Shown: positions 9,970 through 22,046, counted from the first letter of the stretch. The stretch: 64,000 nt of DNA from Symsagittifera roscoffensis (GCF_963678635.1 NC_087066.1:20987996-21051995); one strand, 5' to 3'. Notes: generated by a model not told the origin, from the sequence alone. A program made the numbers and translations.

Positions 9970-10711
9970 AAGTGACAGTCCGACTATATAGGGCTTTGCC
10001 CTGTTATACGAGCAGTCTTGTTACTGCTCGCTTGTGCTTTCATTTTTAGCAGCCTAATATTTGCTTTTGATGATCACCGCCAAGCGCTTGTGCTAATTTA
10101 TCTCGAAGAACAGCTAATGAACAACCGGTTTATCACGAAGTTTCCGAATCGAGCAGCTGCTAATTGATTTTGTCTAAATTTTAAAGGTTTTCAATATTTT
10201 TTTTTTCTTAAAAAATATTTAATATGAATTAAGGGACAGTCCGATTACTCAGGGTTTTGCCCTGATATACGAGCAGTCTTGTTACTGCTCGCTTGTGCTT
10301 TCATTTTTAGCAGCCTAATATTTGCTTTTGATGATCACCGTCAAGCGCTTGTGCTAATTTATCTCGAAGAACAGCTAATGAACAACCAGTTTATCACGAA
10401 GTTTCCGAATCGAGCAGCTGCTAATTGCGCGCGAGCACTTGTTTCACTCGCCTTTGCGCTTTCAATTTTAACTCGAAACTTGAACTGCCAAACTTATCTA
10501 ATCAGGGGTGGGGCTGCTATTTGATTTGGCAGCTGCTAATCGATTAGCTGCTAACTGATTTTGTCTAAATTTTAAAGGTTTTCAATATTTTCTTTTTCTT
10601 AAAAAATATTTAATATGAATTAAGGGACAGTCCGATTATTCAGGGCTTTGCCCTCTGATATACGAGCAGTCTTGTTACTGCTCGCTTGTGCTTTCATTTT
10701 TAGCAGCCTAA
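9970..10711 (+). repeat. Higher-order tandem repeat array in copy A
   Basis: Units starting near GACAGTCCGATTA occur at about 9970, 10231 and 10624, with spacings of about 261 and 392 bp. The 392-bp unit carries an extra 131-bp module (GCGCGAGCACTTGTTTCACT... to ...TTGGCAGCTGCTAATCGAT). Each unit has the stem-loops CAGGG-CTTTG-CCCTG and GAGCAGT-CTTGTT-ACTGCTC. The last unit is truncated at CAGCCTAA, where copy B of the segmental repeat begins. Confidence 0.85.
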
Positions 10712-11436
10712 TTTTACGTGGTTTCCAGCAGATTCTGTGGTGTAAGGCCATTGAAATAGTTTTTTATTCGTTTGTAACGACACGTGACAAAACTTTGGGA
10801 ACAAATCGAAATATTGTAAAAATTGAAATTTAGCTCAAACATGGATGTGCCATAGATATTTCATCGATTTAACATCAATTTAACTAAACTATCATAACAT
10901 AGATGTCTCATCGAGGTTTTATGGATGTCACATCAATGTTTTCGTAATAAGTAATAGAAAAACAATGAACATAGAAAAAAACATAGTTAATCTATGCATA
11001 TGTGCTGGTACACCCCTGAAACACGTCAAAACAATGCAATCACAATGATACTTTTCTGAGTTGTAATGCAACTTCAACCCGGGTCAAAACCCAATTAAGA
11101 AAATTTGACTCGTACAAAATTAATACGACCGGATTAGCTACCCGTAATTAAGAAAAGTGAAAACAAAACGATTATAAGGGATTTTCGTGGTCTAAAATGT
11201 TGTAAATATAATCGATTCCCATGTTACGTTCAGACAACAAAATTGGACTAAAAACGGATTTAAATCCATTTTTTTTGCCAAAACAAAATGCGGATCAAGT
11301 TAACATCCTCCCCCTCCCCCCACCCCCAGATAGACCAAGTTAAGATCTTCCACCCCAGCATTTAATTCGCATTAAATTTGCTATGCGCTGCATGTAAAAA
11401 GCTCGATTCTGATTGGCTGAAAATTTTAACTTAGAA

Positions 11437-11489
11437 CCAAGTTAACATCCTCCCCCCAAACGGCTTTGAGGGGGAGGATGTTAACTTGG
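11437..11489. repeat. Perfect 20-bp inverted repeat (hairpin), copy B
   Basis: Arms 11437-11456 and 11470-11489 are identical to those of copy A. The loop is one base shorter. Confidence 0.9.
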
Positions 11490-11571
11490 TCCCAAAATGC
11501 ATTATAATTCATTTGGAATCAAGTATAAAGGGTTTATAACAAGTATGAAATCACATTAAATGGATTTTTTT

Positions 11572-12080
11572 GTTCCAACTTTCGATACGAAAGTAACGGA
11601 ATATTTGTGCTCGGGGCGGGTTTTTTTCTTCAGACAAATTTCGACTTTTTAACTAGTCATTTTTGACGGGATTTTTTTATATCATTCAAAAGCTATTTTT
11701 GTCCTGAGCCTAAATTTGAAAAGATATTTCACCTCTGATCATTTTTCGTAAAGTCATGGGGTTTTAAATATTGCCATTTTGGCCAATTTGGGACAATTAA
11801 CGCGCGATATATTTCGCGCTTTTTACGCCTAAGGGGAGACTCAACCGTCTTAGAAATTGTTCCAGATTAGTTGAAAGAAGATTATTTGCCATAAATTATT
11901 TGTTACAAGGAGCAAAATCTATCCTTTTGTTCTTTATATGGCGTGTGGGGGATGATTTTCATAAAAAATTTCAAAATTAAAAAAAAATTCATTTTATTTT
12001 ATTACATTTAATTTTTTAAAGTGATTACTGCTCCTGAAACCTTAAAAGGCAATCTTTTTTCTGATACGAGCGGTCTTGTT
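11572..12080 (+). mobile_element. F1 dispersed element, copy 2
   Basis: Same structure as the copy at 8177-8682, duplicated with the segmental repeat. It ends ACGAGCGGTCTTGTT. Confidence 0.75.
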
Positions 12081-13084
12081 CCACTTTGTTTTTGTTTCGC
12101 GCGTCGTGCAAAATTTTGCCAGAATTTCTGCATTTATCAAGTGAGTTATGCGGAAACTTTGCAAAGCGAGTGTACGGCCTAATCCACTTCTAACTAAACC
12201 ATAACTCAAATTGCAAAAAGAATCGATTGGGCCCTCTAACGTTTGCCTTTTGCTCCCCTTCAATCCCCCTAACGTTTGCCGCTTGACGACAAGACAGAGT
12301 TTAAACATGTAAAGTCTGTGACTCGCTCAGAAATTAAGCTGGTCTTTTTGGTTATAACCCCCTTTGGTTGAAAATCTAAAATAAAAAACTATTACAAATT
12401 TAGTATGACATTACTTCGAAAGACAAGGATCACCAGAGACCAACGGTGTTCAAAATTTCAATGCAATTAAATTAATTGCAACTAATGTCAATTAAATTAA
12501 TTGATGGTTGAACGTCTCTAATTACAATTAATTGATTGATATTAACATTTAATTGAAATTAATTTGTGTAATTAATTTGGATGGGAGTCGATTTATTTCT
12601 TGAAGGTTTTTTACTATTGTGCAACAGTTAACCAATAATTCTTTCGACTTTTGAATAAAACGGAAAGTTTAAGCTCGGCGTGGTTTTTTATTCAGCCAAT
12701 TTTTGCCGATTCAAATAATGATTTTCAGCAAAATAAAATTTATAACCCATTGAATATATCGACTTCCTGAGCTCAAAATCAAAAAAATATGTTTCCTCCG
12801 ATCATTTTTTGTAGAGTTCTGGGGGTTTGAAAATTGGCATATTGGCCAAATTCTGGACTGAATTATGCAGGCTTTGAATAAATTCTTTTTGATGCTGAGA
12901 TCGTAGCGCGAATTATTTATGCATGGTGAATTATCCAGCACAAAAAAAATTGCTCCAAATTGAATTGAGGCTAGCTAATTGGTCATAATTATTTCGTAAG
13001 ACTCAAAATTTCACTATTGATTTTGTCTAAGTTTTAAAGGTTTTCAATATTTTCTTTTTCTTAAAAAATATTTAATATGAATTA

Positions 13085-13918
13085 AGGGACAGTCCGATTA
13101 TTCAGGGCTTTGCCCTGATATACGAGCAGTCTTGTTACTGCTCGCTTGTGCTTTCATTTTTAGCAGCCTAATATTTGCTTTTGATGATCACCGTCAAGCG
13201 CTTGTGCTAATTTATCTCGAAGAACAGCTAATGAACAACCATTTTATCACGAAGTTTCCGAATCGAGCAGCTGCTAATTGATTTTGTCTAAATTTTAAAG
13301 GTTTTCAATATTTTTTTTCTTAAAAAAAAGTTAATATGAATTAAGGGACAGTCCGATTACTCAGGGTTTTGCCCTGATATACGAGCAGTCTTGTTACTGT
13401 TCGCTTGTGCTTTCATTTTTAGCAGCCTAATATTTGCTTTTGATGATCACCGTCAAGCGCTTGTACTAATTTATCTCGAAGAACAGCTAATGAACAACCA
13501 GTTTATCACGAAGTTTCCGAATCGAGCAGCTGCCAATTGCGCGCGAGCGCTTGTTTCACTCGCCTTCGCCCTTTCAATTTTAACTCGAAACTTGAACTGC
13601 CAAACTTATCTAATCAGGGGGGGGGGGGCTGCTATTTGATTTGGCAGCTGCTAATCGATTAGCTGCTAACTGATTTTGTCTAAATTTTAAAGGTTTTCAA
13701 TATTTTCTTTTTCTTAAAAAATATTTAATATGAATTAAGGGACAGTCCGATTATTCAGGGCTTTGCCCTGATATACGAGCAGTCTTGTTACTGCTCGCTT
13801 GTGCTTTCATTTTTAGCAGCCTAATATTTGCTTTTGATGATCACCGTCAAGCGCTTGTGCTAATTTATCTCGAAGAACAGCTAATGAACAACCATTTTAT
13901 CACGAAGTTTCCGAATCG
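13085..13918 (+). repeat. Higher-order tandem repeat array in copy B (left of gap)
   Basis: Unit starts at about 13086, 13348 and 13741: spacing 262, then 393, matching the alternation in copy A. The array runs into the N gap. Confidence 0.85.
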
Positions 13919-14118
13919 NNNNNNNNNNNNNNNNNNNNNNNNNNNNNNNNNNNNNNNNNNNNNNNNNNNNNNNNNNNNNNNNNNNNNNNNNNNNNNNNNN
14001 NNNNNNNNNNNNNNNNNNNNNNNNNNNNNNNNNNNNNNNNNNNNNNNNNNNNNNNNNNNNNNNNNNNNNNNNNNNNNNNNNNNNNNNNNNNNNNNNNNNN
14101 NNNNNNNNNNNNNNNNNN
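13919..14118. other. Assembly gap (200 N)
   Basis: Exactly 200 N. The same tandem repeat stands on both sides, so the gap is probably a collapsed or unresolved repeat array and its true length is unknown. Confidence 1.
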
Positions 14119-14755
14119 CTCAAAATTTCACTATTGATTTTGTCTAAGTTTTAAAGGTTTTCAATATTTTCTTTTTCTTAAAAAATAGTTAATATGAATT
14201 AAGGGACATTCCGATTATTCAGGGCTTTGCCCTGATATACGAGCAGTCTTGTTACTGCTCGCTTGTGCTTTCATTTTTAGCAGCCTAATATTTGCTTTTG
14301 ATGATCACCGCCAAGCGCTTGTGCTAATTTATCTCGAAGAACAGCTAATGAACAACCAGTTTATCACGAAGTTTCCGAATCGAGCAGCTGTTAATTGATT
14401 TTGTCTAATTTTTAAAGGTTTTCAATATTTTCTTTTTCTTAAAAAATATTTAATATGAATTAAGGGACAGTCCGATTACTCAGAGCTTTGCCCTGATATA
14501 CGAGCAGTCTTGTTACTGCTCGCTTGTGCTTTCATTTTCAGCAGCCTAATATTTGCTTTTGATGATCACCGTCAAGCGCTTGTGCTAATTTATCTCGAAG
14601 AACAGCTAATGAACAACCAGTTTATCACGAAGTTTCTGAATTGAGCAGCTGCTAATTGCGCGCGAGCGGTTGTTTCACTCATCTTCGCGCTTTCAATTTT
14701 AACTCGAAACTTGAACTGCCAAACTTATCTAATCAGGGGGGGGGGGGGGGGGAAT
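14119..14755 (+). repeat. Higher-order tandem repeat array (right of gap)
   Basis: Unit starts at about 14203 and 14463, spacing 260. The second is the long type, carrying the GCGCGAGCGG module, and ends in a run of G (14738-14752). Unique sequence follows. Confidence 0.8.
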
Positions 14756-14793
14756 GCGTCAAATGCAATTAATTGCCAAGTTACAAAATCAGT

Positions 14794-15646
14794 TCAGCGG
14801 AGCTCAGAAACCATCTTTTTGTCCGAAAACTTGTTTTTTTTAAGCTGGAAGGTCCATTTAGGGGAATGTAAAATCAATAAGACCTCAAAAATGATTGGCA
14901 ACAGAAAAATTATTTCGCAATTAATTGGAGAAAGTTTCAATCCTCGTTGGCAATCTCGTCCACTGTTCCTTCCTTCCAAAATCGACGGTTGATTTTCAGA
15001 AACAAATGCATTTCCAGATTCATTGGAAGCAAGTTTTTTGATGGTCATAGTAGAAAAATCCAGCCACGTTGAAGAAACGTTCAACCAAGTTTGACGTTGA
15101 TAGCAGAAATCTGGAATCAAGATGGTTACTTCTCATTATCTTCTTCTCTAGTTTCTGAATTTTCAAAACTTGGAAGTAAAATTATCATCATGAGTTGCTG
15201 TCTCTTTGGCCTCAGGTTCCGGTTTGATAGTCGACAGCTTCAACCATTCAATGACAGTCTCCTAGTTTACTATAAGGTTTTTTTCGTCGCGTTTCAGCAG
15301 TTTGATAACAGCACTTTCGAAAACCGGCATATGGTTAATATGACCATCCATTGGTTTGTTGTGTTTTCATCAAATTTGTCCAAACGGTTTTGAGTAAATT
15401 TTTTCCCACCCTTGTATTTCCATTCATTTTCCTCAACGGCAGTAAAATATTTCCGCATTGTTACTCGTTTGTGCGAAGCATAATTTCTCTGAAATGATAG
15501 CTCAACAAAAAATTATGAATCAAAAAACGAACGGCACAACCGCCAAAACCAATTATGGAATTATTTACACTCGCTACTTCAGTGTTTTCCTCGCCATTGT
15601 GTTTTACCCAGGTATCAACCAGATAGGAACCAATAATTGATTGCAC
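14794..15646 (-). pseudogene. Decayed coding-like sequence, unidentified
   Basis: The minus strand has several adjacent open stretches with protein-like composition: one at 15646-15461, one in another frame from about 15497 down to about 15240 (with RKYFTAVEENEWKYKGGKKF) and one at 15120-14794 (with TWLDFSTMTIKKLASNESG). A TTTCAG acceptor-like site sits at about 15500. Stops and frame changes separate the pieces, so no intact gene can be drawn. The origin is not recognised: it could be a transposon protein remnant or degraded exons. Confidence 0.3.
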
Positions 15647-16757
15647 AATGAAATTTTAAGGTACCCCAGCAGGGGTGTGAAGTATTGTAATGTAAAAAGT
15701 ATCGTAACAAGCTATGAAAGTAACGTATCACCAAAATATAGTTTTGTCTTTCTAATCTGAGTAATAGGTCGCCCATCCAAGAAAACCTCACATAGCAATA
15801 ATATTCAAAATTATTTTACACGAAAAAAAAATATTTACAATTTTATGGTACCCCAATGCGAAGTAGAGATCGTAGCATTGTCCAAAACCGCGGATATTAT
15901 TCGAAGTTGAGACAGTCAGCACCCATATATCACAAAACAGAGTTAAAGAACTAGAGGTCTTACAATTGAGTAAAAATTCAATTAATTGCAATTAATTTTT
16001 TCATTTATTTTTTGGAAGGCCCTTAGGCTCATCCAGAGCCTTGAATCCACTCAAAAACTGCAAATATGGGAAATAAACGGAGTTTCAGTACGCAATTGGA
16101 CTCATATTTGTGAAGTTTATATAGAGAAAAAGGCAAAAAGCAACAAGACACAACGGACCTGTTTATGGCTAAATTAGATGAATTTTCTTCGGTTTCGCCT
16201 GTGACATATTGATAGGCAATTTCTATGTAATATCGATCCAATATTGCAGTAATAAGTTTGATTTCAAATTTTCATCATTTGGGGGATACAATACAACCGG
16301 AAAAAAACCCAATTAAGCTTCGAGCTTAAGCGAATTTTATTCCAGATCTTATACATACTTGGGGAGGACACTGGTTCCATTATATGACATTCTCATATAT
16401 TGCGCGACGCATTGTTACCAAGGAACGTAGGTCTCGTGAACTTCCCAAAACTGCTCTGAGCAACCTTAAACAAATTAATAGTAACCGTCATTTTTACCGC
16501 CATTGAGAGCAAAAACTTGGATTCCAAGCAAAGCTAAAATTTATCCGATAAAAAAAAGTTGATTTGTGCTTGATTTGCAAATTTTTTTTTTTTGGATTTC
16601 GTTTTAATTTGCATGGACTGGTATTTGCTTTTACTCGTGGAAACTAACAGAGCAATTCATAAAATTATAAATATTACCAAGGAAATGAATAAATTACTTT
16701 ATTTGAGTAATTTCATTTTTAGTTCCATTAAATTTTTTATCAGTTTTTTCTATCTAC
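15647..16757. other. Intergenic, nothing recognised
   Basis: AT-rich. Two short similar patches start GGTACCCCA (about 15660 and 15846). No gene, RNA or clear element was found. Confidence 0.5.
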
Positions 16758-16925
16758 CATGATCCGTGCTCGTTGCTTGAGAGTGAGGCAACACTACCCA
16801 CTACCCCAGAAGCAGCCAAAAATTGTATGTATACCTTATAACTAGGGGCCTAAGACCTGCTCTCCGTCAGGAGCTGAACAACTCGTACGTTTGTCCTTTC
16901 CCTTAGGGGTGGATCTAGGTTTTTC
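16758..16925 (+). mobile_element. SINE-like fragment
   Basis: Starts ACCATGATCCGTGCTCGTT and continues with GAGGCAACA, a GAGCTGAACAACTCGTACG-like block and TTGTCCTTTCCCT. The same order of blocks occurs at 24101-24245, where a tRNA-like head precedes it, and in part at about 63560-63640. Confidence 0.5.
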
Positions 16926-17890
16926 TGGGGAGGCGGTGTTCATAAATTTGGTCAGAAACCTATAAAAACCTATGTTGAACACTGTCTGCACTACGGGGTC
17001 TTTTGGCTACAAACCGTCTTTTTCCGTCTTAGTTTCCATAGCCCGTTCAGAACAAATGACAGGGAGTAGTTTGAGAAAAAGTACCTAGTTCGACGAGTAT
17101 TTGGAGTAAATTTCCCCTGAAAAGTCTTTGTCTAACTGAAGACTAAGAAGAATAAAAAATCATCTCAACGAGCATTGAAACCTTTTAACCTTTTGGGAAA
17201 TTGAACCCTTCCGATCTGATTGTTAGCCACTGTCTTAGGTCTTTTGTCATTGAAACTGGTTTTGCAATTTTGTTTCGGCCTGATTTCAAATAATTTTTGT
17301 TGTATTTTGTGCTATTAATTATTCATGCAAGAAAATTCTAATTTATAAAACTTTTGAAGTCTAGTTTTAATTTTGTCCTTGTTCGGAAAAAAAGATTCCA
17401 TGCTTTTTTCATTAACTTGGTTTCTCCTGAAAGCTGAAACGATGAGTAATTGTCAGATTATTTGCTGCGATCAAAACTTTTGCTGAAAAAATCACTATTG
17501 CCTTTACGGGGAATACGAGCCAAAACCAAAATTTAAGAAGTTAGACGAAACAGAATTTCTTGTGCAATGTCTGAAATGTTGCAGGGCGCATTGTTTTTGG
17601 CAATGAACTTGAAGAAGTCTTTTAATCATTTAAAACAACTAAAATTTTTCCGCGAAACTTAAAAAATCCGGAAAGGTGAATTGGATATTCTGCCCATATT
17701 GCTTGTTAACTAGACGAGATCCTGTATCACTAATCAACCAATCTAAAAATTCAAGTTGGGTTGAAATGACTGTTCATTAGCAACTAAAAAAAACTGGAGC
17801 CAAAAATAGGTTGACAATCTTTTGAATGTTTTTTTTTAGGCTGGTTCGACTTGAATGCTGAAAACAATCAGAACAGTTGTAGCAAAGAAT
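16926..17890. other. Intergenic, nothing recognised
   Basis: AT-rich sequence with short T runs. I see no coding potential. Confidence 0.5.
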
Positions 17891-18497
17891 AATCCGACCA
17901 TCGTGTTATAAAGTACAAAAATTTTTCCGACTTAGTGTCATTTTTCGGCCTGGTATGATAAAAAGATCTAAATGAAAAACTAGAAACTAGTCATCTTCAA
18001 TAGTCACAGTAAAATAAGCAAACTGGAAAATATTTTTTGTGGAAACGAAAATAACTGTTGTAGAAAAAAATTTAGAATAATGCAAGAAAAACATTTGAAA
18101 GTGTTTTTCTTCAGAAAATTTTATATTTTCGAATTTTTTGATTCCCAAAAAGGCGCTATTACTCTAAGAAAACTAACTTCACTCGAATTAAACTAAAATT
18201 ATACAAAAATGGGTTTTGTGAACGACTAAAACTGATTATAATTAATTAAGCCTGTTTGCTCGTTTGAAAATAGAAGAACAATCAAAATTTTCCACTAGTT
18301 TTTCTCGACCCGGTGGAAAACTTCAATGCTGTTTGAATCACGATAAAGATAACTTTAACAGATTGCATCCCTCAATCCAGTCCGATGATTTTTTGTAGTA
18401 CCTGATTTTGTACGTGGAAATAAAAAAAAACAACAAAAAAAGAAAAAACTGAAACACACCCGAATATAAACCTCTTCCTCATTTTCAATGGTCGGAA
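17891..18497 (+). mobile_element. F3 dispersed inverted-repeat element, copy 1
   Basis: From ATCCGACCATCG to TCAATGGTCGGAA. The ends are inverted copies of TTCCGACCAT. The interior shares blocks such as ACTAGAAACTAGTCAT, TTTTTCTCGACCCGGTGG and CTAAAACACACCCGAAT-like sequence with 52668-53233 and, reversed, with 31630-32968. Non-coding. The Ty3-like element starts 25 bp past its right end. Confidence 0.65.
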
Positions 18498-18522
18498 AAA
18501 TTATCTAGTTTTTTATTCAGTC

Positions 18523-18823
18523 TGTGATATTCCTAAACTGCGTAGCGTGTTGTGGAATAAAAGTAAGAAGAGATACTGTTAATTTACTGTTCTTGATCTT
18601 GTCTTGTTAACAAGGTTTAGTAGCTGAGGTTGGTTACTGTTTAATAGCTTGAAATATGAAAAACTGACCAACTCATCTATAAAGTTTTAGTAACACCAAA
18701 TGGCCTTGACCACTCTTACATAATAATAGCATAATAATTATAGTTAGCACATATGGTTACTGCAGATGCAGTAGCTAGCAAACCGTCCTCAAGGTTACGT
18801 ACTGCGGATGCTGCAGTACCACA
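18523..18823 (-). repeat. 3' LTR of the Ty3-like element
   Basis: 301 bp, TG...CA ends (TGTGATATT... to ...GTACCACA on the plus strand). About 97% identical to 22322-22622. Confidence 0.93.
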
Positions 18824-18831
18824 TTCCCCCA
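18824..18831 (-). promoter_or_regulatory. Polypurine tract
   Basis: On the minus strand TGGGGGAA lies immediately before the 3' LTR. This is the expected primer site for plus-strand DNA synthesis. Confidence 0.7.
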
Positions 18832-18968
18832 GGGACCAATAAAATTTTATCTAGTATATATAAAATTTTATAAATAACAATACTACGAGTTTTTCAGCTC
18901 AGTTTTTGTGATCCCATTGATGATGAAGGTGTTTAGTTTTTACTATAAGTTTTTCCAATTTCTTCTTT

Positions 18969-19355
18969 CTATTTTGAGTGTTTCTTAACTTCTAGAGGCA
19001 CTTTCCACTGCGTGCTCCACGGTTGTGTCGTATCCGATGCGGCATAACCAAACTTCTTCCGAAACAAATGGCGTTCTAGAAGCTTCAATCGGGTTTCCAT
19101 CGGATTATTCTTGTCCGTCTTGACATTCGCCAGTCCGTATCGATACTGCTCTAGAGCCATTTCGTTAATGTCTGCTTCTTCGTCCGCGCTAATGTACTTA
19201 ACCGAATGTTTGACTGGGCTGCCCAGTCTTTTGGGCCCCTGGTTTTTCGTGGTTCGCTTACTACGCCTCACGCTCGCACTCCCTTGATCGTCTACGACTG
19301 AGTCGTCCGAAATTCCTGATGGAGATCCGTGTTCGCCTGTCGTTTCTGTCTGATT
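18969..19355 (-). pseudogene. Ty3-like pol C-terminal tail (after the deletion)
   Basis: Acidic, Ser-rich sequence followed by SVRRSKRTTKNQGPKR and SPVKHSVKYI, ending at 18969. It looks like the region beyond integrase in related elements. It reads in one frame from about 19360, but that frame does not match the RNase H frame upstream. The junction near 19355 removed the rest of RNase H and all of integrase (no HHCC or DDE segments remain). Confidence 0.6.
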
Positions 19356-19359
19356 TTCC

Positions 19360-19875
19360 TAATAAGTAATGTTTGAAACGATCAACTGCCCACACTACCG
19401 CTATCAACTCAAGCTCATTAGTAGAATACTTTTTTTCTTGATTATTCAGGTAGCGCGATGCGAATGAAATTGGAATTCATTCATTCTTTTCTGTTTGTTG
19501 CTCTAACGATGCCCCTAGTCCACTATGGCTTGCATCACATTTGACCCGAGTATCCCTAATCGGGTCATAATAATTCAGTTTAGCAATGTTTGCTACTGCT
19601 TGTTTGATTTCTTCGAATACCTCAGTGTATTCGTGTCCCCATTCGAATTTTTTTACTGGGACTCTAATTTTTTTCAATTTTTTCTTTTCATTTTCCTCAC
19701 GCAATAATGGTCTAAGCTTGTCCGTCAAATTAGCTGCATTTGGTATAAACTTCGAAAGGTGTTTAATACTACCTAGAAAAGATCTAAGTTGTTTGAGCGA
19801 CTTGGGATGCTCTAACTTAAGCTTCCGTTTTCGTAATTTTCGGGGTAACACCACTTTCTGAAAATTTATGTCCAA
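19360..19875 (-). pseudogene. Ty3-like pol, RT connection and RNase H (partial)
   Basis: Contains LKQLRSFLGSIKHLSKFIPN (end of the RT thumb region) and VKCDASHSGLGASL (RNase H catalytic Asp). After an in-frame TGA at 19477-19479, where the family usually has Trp, come SFASRYLN and KYSTNELELIAVVWAVDRFKHYL. The sequence then breaks at the deletion junction. A frameshift near 19840 separates it from the RT segment. Confidence 0.8.
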
Positions 19876-20590
19876 GCCAATTTACTTCTGTTTTAAAGAA
19901 TTCACATTTCGACAGCTTCAGGGATAAGTTTTTCTTATCTATTTTCATTAGAGTGTCTGTAATTAGTTTTTCATGTTCTAGTTCCAATCCCTTTGAGACG
20001 ATCAATATGTCGTCCAAGAAACAAAACGTGTTCTTAGAATTATTTAACGTCCGATCCATTGCTTTTTGAAATTCGGCTGGCATATCTGCCAACCCGTAGA
20101 ATCCCGTCAAAAATCGATATGTACCCGTAGCTTTCCCCCTTACAATGTTGAAATTACACTGTCTTGCAGTTTGCGGTGTCAATTTTAACTGACTATACGC
20201 ATATTTCAAATCTAACACAGTGAAAAACAAGGTATCTGCTGCTTGTGCAGTTACTATCTGACTGACACCGTCTAATAGCTCCTCCACATTCGGCATCTGA
20301 TACTTGTTTTTGTACAATTGTCTGTTGATGGGCTTTGCATCCAGAGCCAATTTAGTTGAATCATCTTTCTTCACTGTGATGACAATAGGGGCTATGAAAC
20401 AATCACTAGTACACTTGTCTAACCTTTGAATATGGCCTTCTAGTAGTAATTTTTCGATTTCCTTCTCAACTTTTCCTTGCACATGGATGGGTATTCTCCT
20501 CCCCTTTTCCTGAATCGGGCAGAGAGGGTACTTGAACGGTGTACTTACTACATGATGTACTGATCGTCCTTTTCTGTCAGGGGTTTGCAA
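19817..20590 (-). pseudogene. Ty3-like pol, reverse transcriptase
   Basis: 257 codons. IQEKGRRIPIHVQGKVEKEI precedes the fingers. LDLKYAYSQL carries the first catalytic Asp. RFLTGFYGLADMPAEFQKAM is motif B, and FCFLDDILIVSKG carries the active-site FLDD (20009-20020). It overlaps the gag-protease frame by 43 bp in a different frame. This could be a programmed shift or a simple indel; with other frameshifts present I cannot tell. Confidence 0.88.
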
Positions 20591-21996
20591 TCATCATAGA
20601 ATTTTTCTTTCCACGGCCCCGACTGTTCACACAGCATTATGTCAAATCGGGATTTTTTCTTCGGAGCGGGTCTTTGCGTAGTGGTTATACCCACTTTATT
20701 TTGTAAATCTAAACCTAAGATACACCGTGTCCTTCGTTCAGTTATCAGAAATGTAGCATCCGGAACTTCCCAGCCAGCGGACCGTATTTTTGCCTTCACC
20801 GCACCCAATATTGCTATTGGTTTTTTATTATAGTCCACGAATTGTGCTGGCAAGTTCAATTTTTCGACCGGGGTGAACTGTATTTTCTCTGACGAGTTTA
20901 AAATCTGTTTCGCCACTGTCCAATTTATAAATGAAATTGGGCTTCCGGTGTCCACTGTCATATTTATTATTTGGTTATCAATTCGTGTTAGGGCTTTCAA
21001 TGATTTCATCCCTCCCGATGTTGAATCTTTCCGAATGTCAATCTTTTTCGTTTCAAGTTTATTCACTCCATTGCTGCCACTGTTCTCTCTTACTTTCTCT
21101 TCGATGTATCGATTTATCATCTCTATCTGATTGTCTTTTTGTTCAATTACCATAACCTCAAATTCTTTGCACGAATCAAATGTTTGAATCAAATTACATT
21201 CTTCCTCCGAACTCTCTGTATTCTCAGTTATTTCACTGACTTGTTGCGAACGACACATTCGGGCAAAGAGGTTTGGTTTATTACAGTTCTTGCATTTCTT
21301 TCCCATTGCCGCACAATTTTTCAAATGACCATCTACAAATGGTTTGCCACACCTATTGCATTGTTTCCTATCATCTGCGTTATATTTATTCGATATCGCC
21401 CTTCCTTCCGGCTGTTTCCGTCTATTCTTTTCGCGATAGGGTCTTCTACTATTCTGATTCCTGTTTCCCACCGCCAGGATCGGTTCCTGCTTGATTTTAA
21501 TTTGAGAACCTGGTTGAGTTATTGTTTGTGCAGTACCCAGTGTGGACTTCTGAAACGCCTGTGTCGATTGTTTGCTCTGCTCGAACTTTATCGCACGTTT
21601 TAACACTTCTTCAGGAGGTAATGTCTCAAATGTGAGTGTGTCCTGCAATGCTGGGCTTCGCATTTTAGAAATAAAGAGATCTCTGACTAACTCATCTTCT
21701 AAAGTGTCCAATGCCGATTTCGCTGCTTGAGCAGTTAGTGCGGCATGAAATGACTGTAATGATTCTCCCATTTCCTGTGATCTATTAAATAACTTATAAC
21801 GCTCATAGGTGATACTCTGGCATTTTTCAAAAGTCTCCTTTGCTGCTAATCTGGCCATCTCTTTAAATTCCAATTTAGAAATCTCAACATGTGGATTTTT
21901 TTGAGCAAACCGTTTCTTTCCTTCCGTCCCAAACGCAAGAAATAGCCTGGATACTAGTCGCTTTTGAACTTCGTTGTAGTAAATATTGTGACCCAC
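20548..21996 (-). pseudogene. Ty3-like gag (C-terminal part) and protease
   Basis: 482 codons. The capsid-like helical region is followed by a Cys-rich region: a cluster CNRCGKPFVDGHLKNC and a knuckle CKNCNKPNLFARMC, in which the expected His is Leu. The protease follows with MTVDTGSPISFI (catalytic Asp-Thr-Gly). The frame is separated from the gag start (22322) by an apparent one-base frameshift near 22055. Confidence 0.82.
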
Positions 21997-22046
21997 TTTA
22001 GGTCCTCTTTCTCTCCTCTCTTCATTCTCGGCTGCTACTCGATCTT

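Larger units (their letters stand above)
7236..10711 (+). repeat. Segmental repeat copy A (right part)
   Basis: Aligns with copy B (10853-13918) over most of its length, with the same order of modules: a GATGTTTCATCGATGTAACATC-like start, the perfect hairpin at 8040-8093, an F1 element at 8177-8682, an AATTAATT-rich patch at about 9340-9465, a diverged F1-like segment at about 9520-9770 and the tandem units from about 9970. Copy A has about 210 bp (about 7330-7541) and the C-rich tract (about 8889-9155) that are absent from copy B. No gene was seen. Confidence 0.85.
10712..13918 (+). repeat. Segmental repeat copy B
   Basis: Begins TTTTACGTGGTTTCCAGCAG like 2202. It reads uninterrupted through the site where copy A holds the LINE, and continues parallel to copy A up to the tandem array at about 13085-13918, where the assembly gap starts. 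It contains F1 (11572-12080) and the hairpin at 11437-11489. Confidence 0.88.

Noticed and set aside
10279-10524. Repeated plus-strand frames of about 81 codons (also at 13391 and 13785) as a gene family
   Set aside because: They fall in the 261/392-bp tandem units, start at different points and are cut by stops in sister units. The hairpins and F1 similarity explain the conservation better.
19525-19861. Plus-strand frames across the Ty3-like element
   Set aside because: Antisense shadows of pol.
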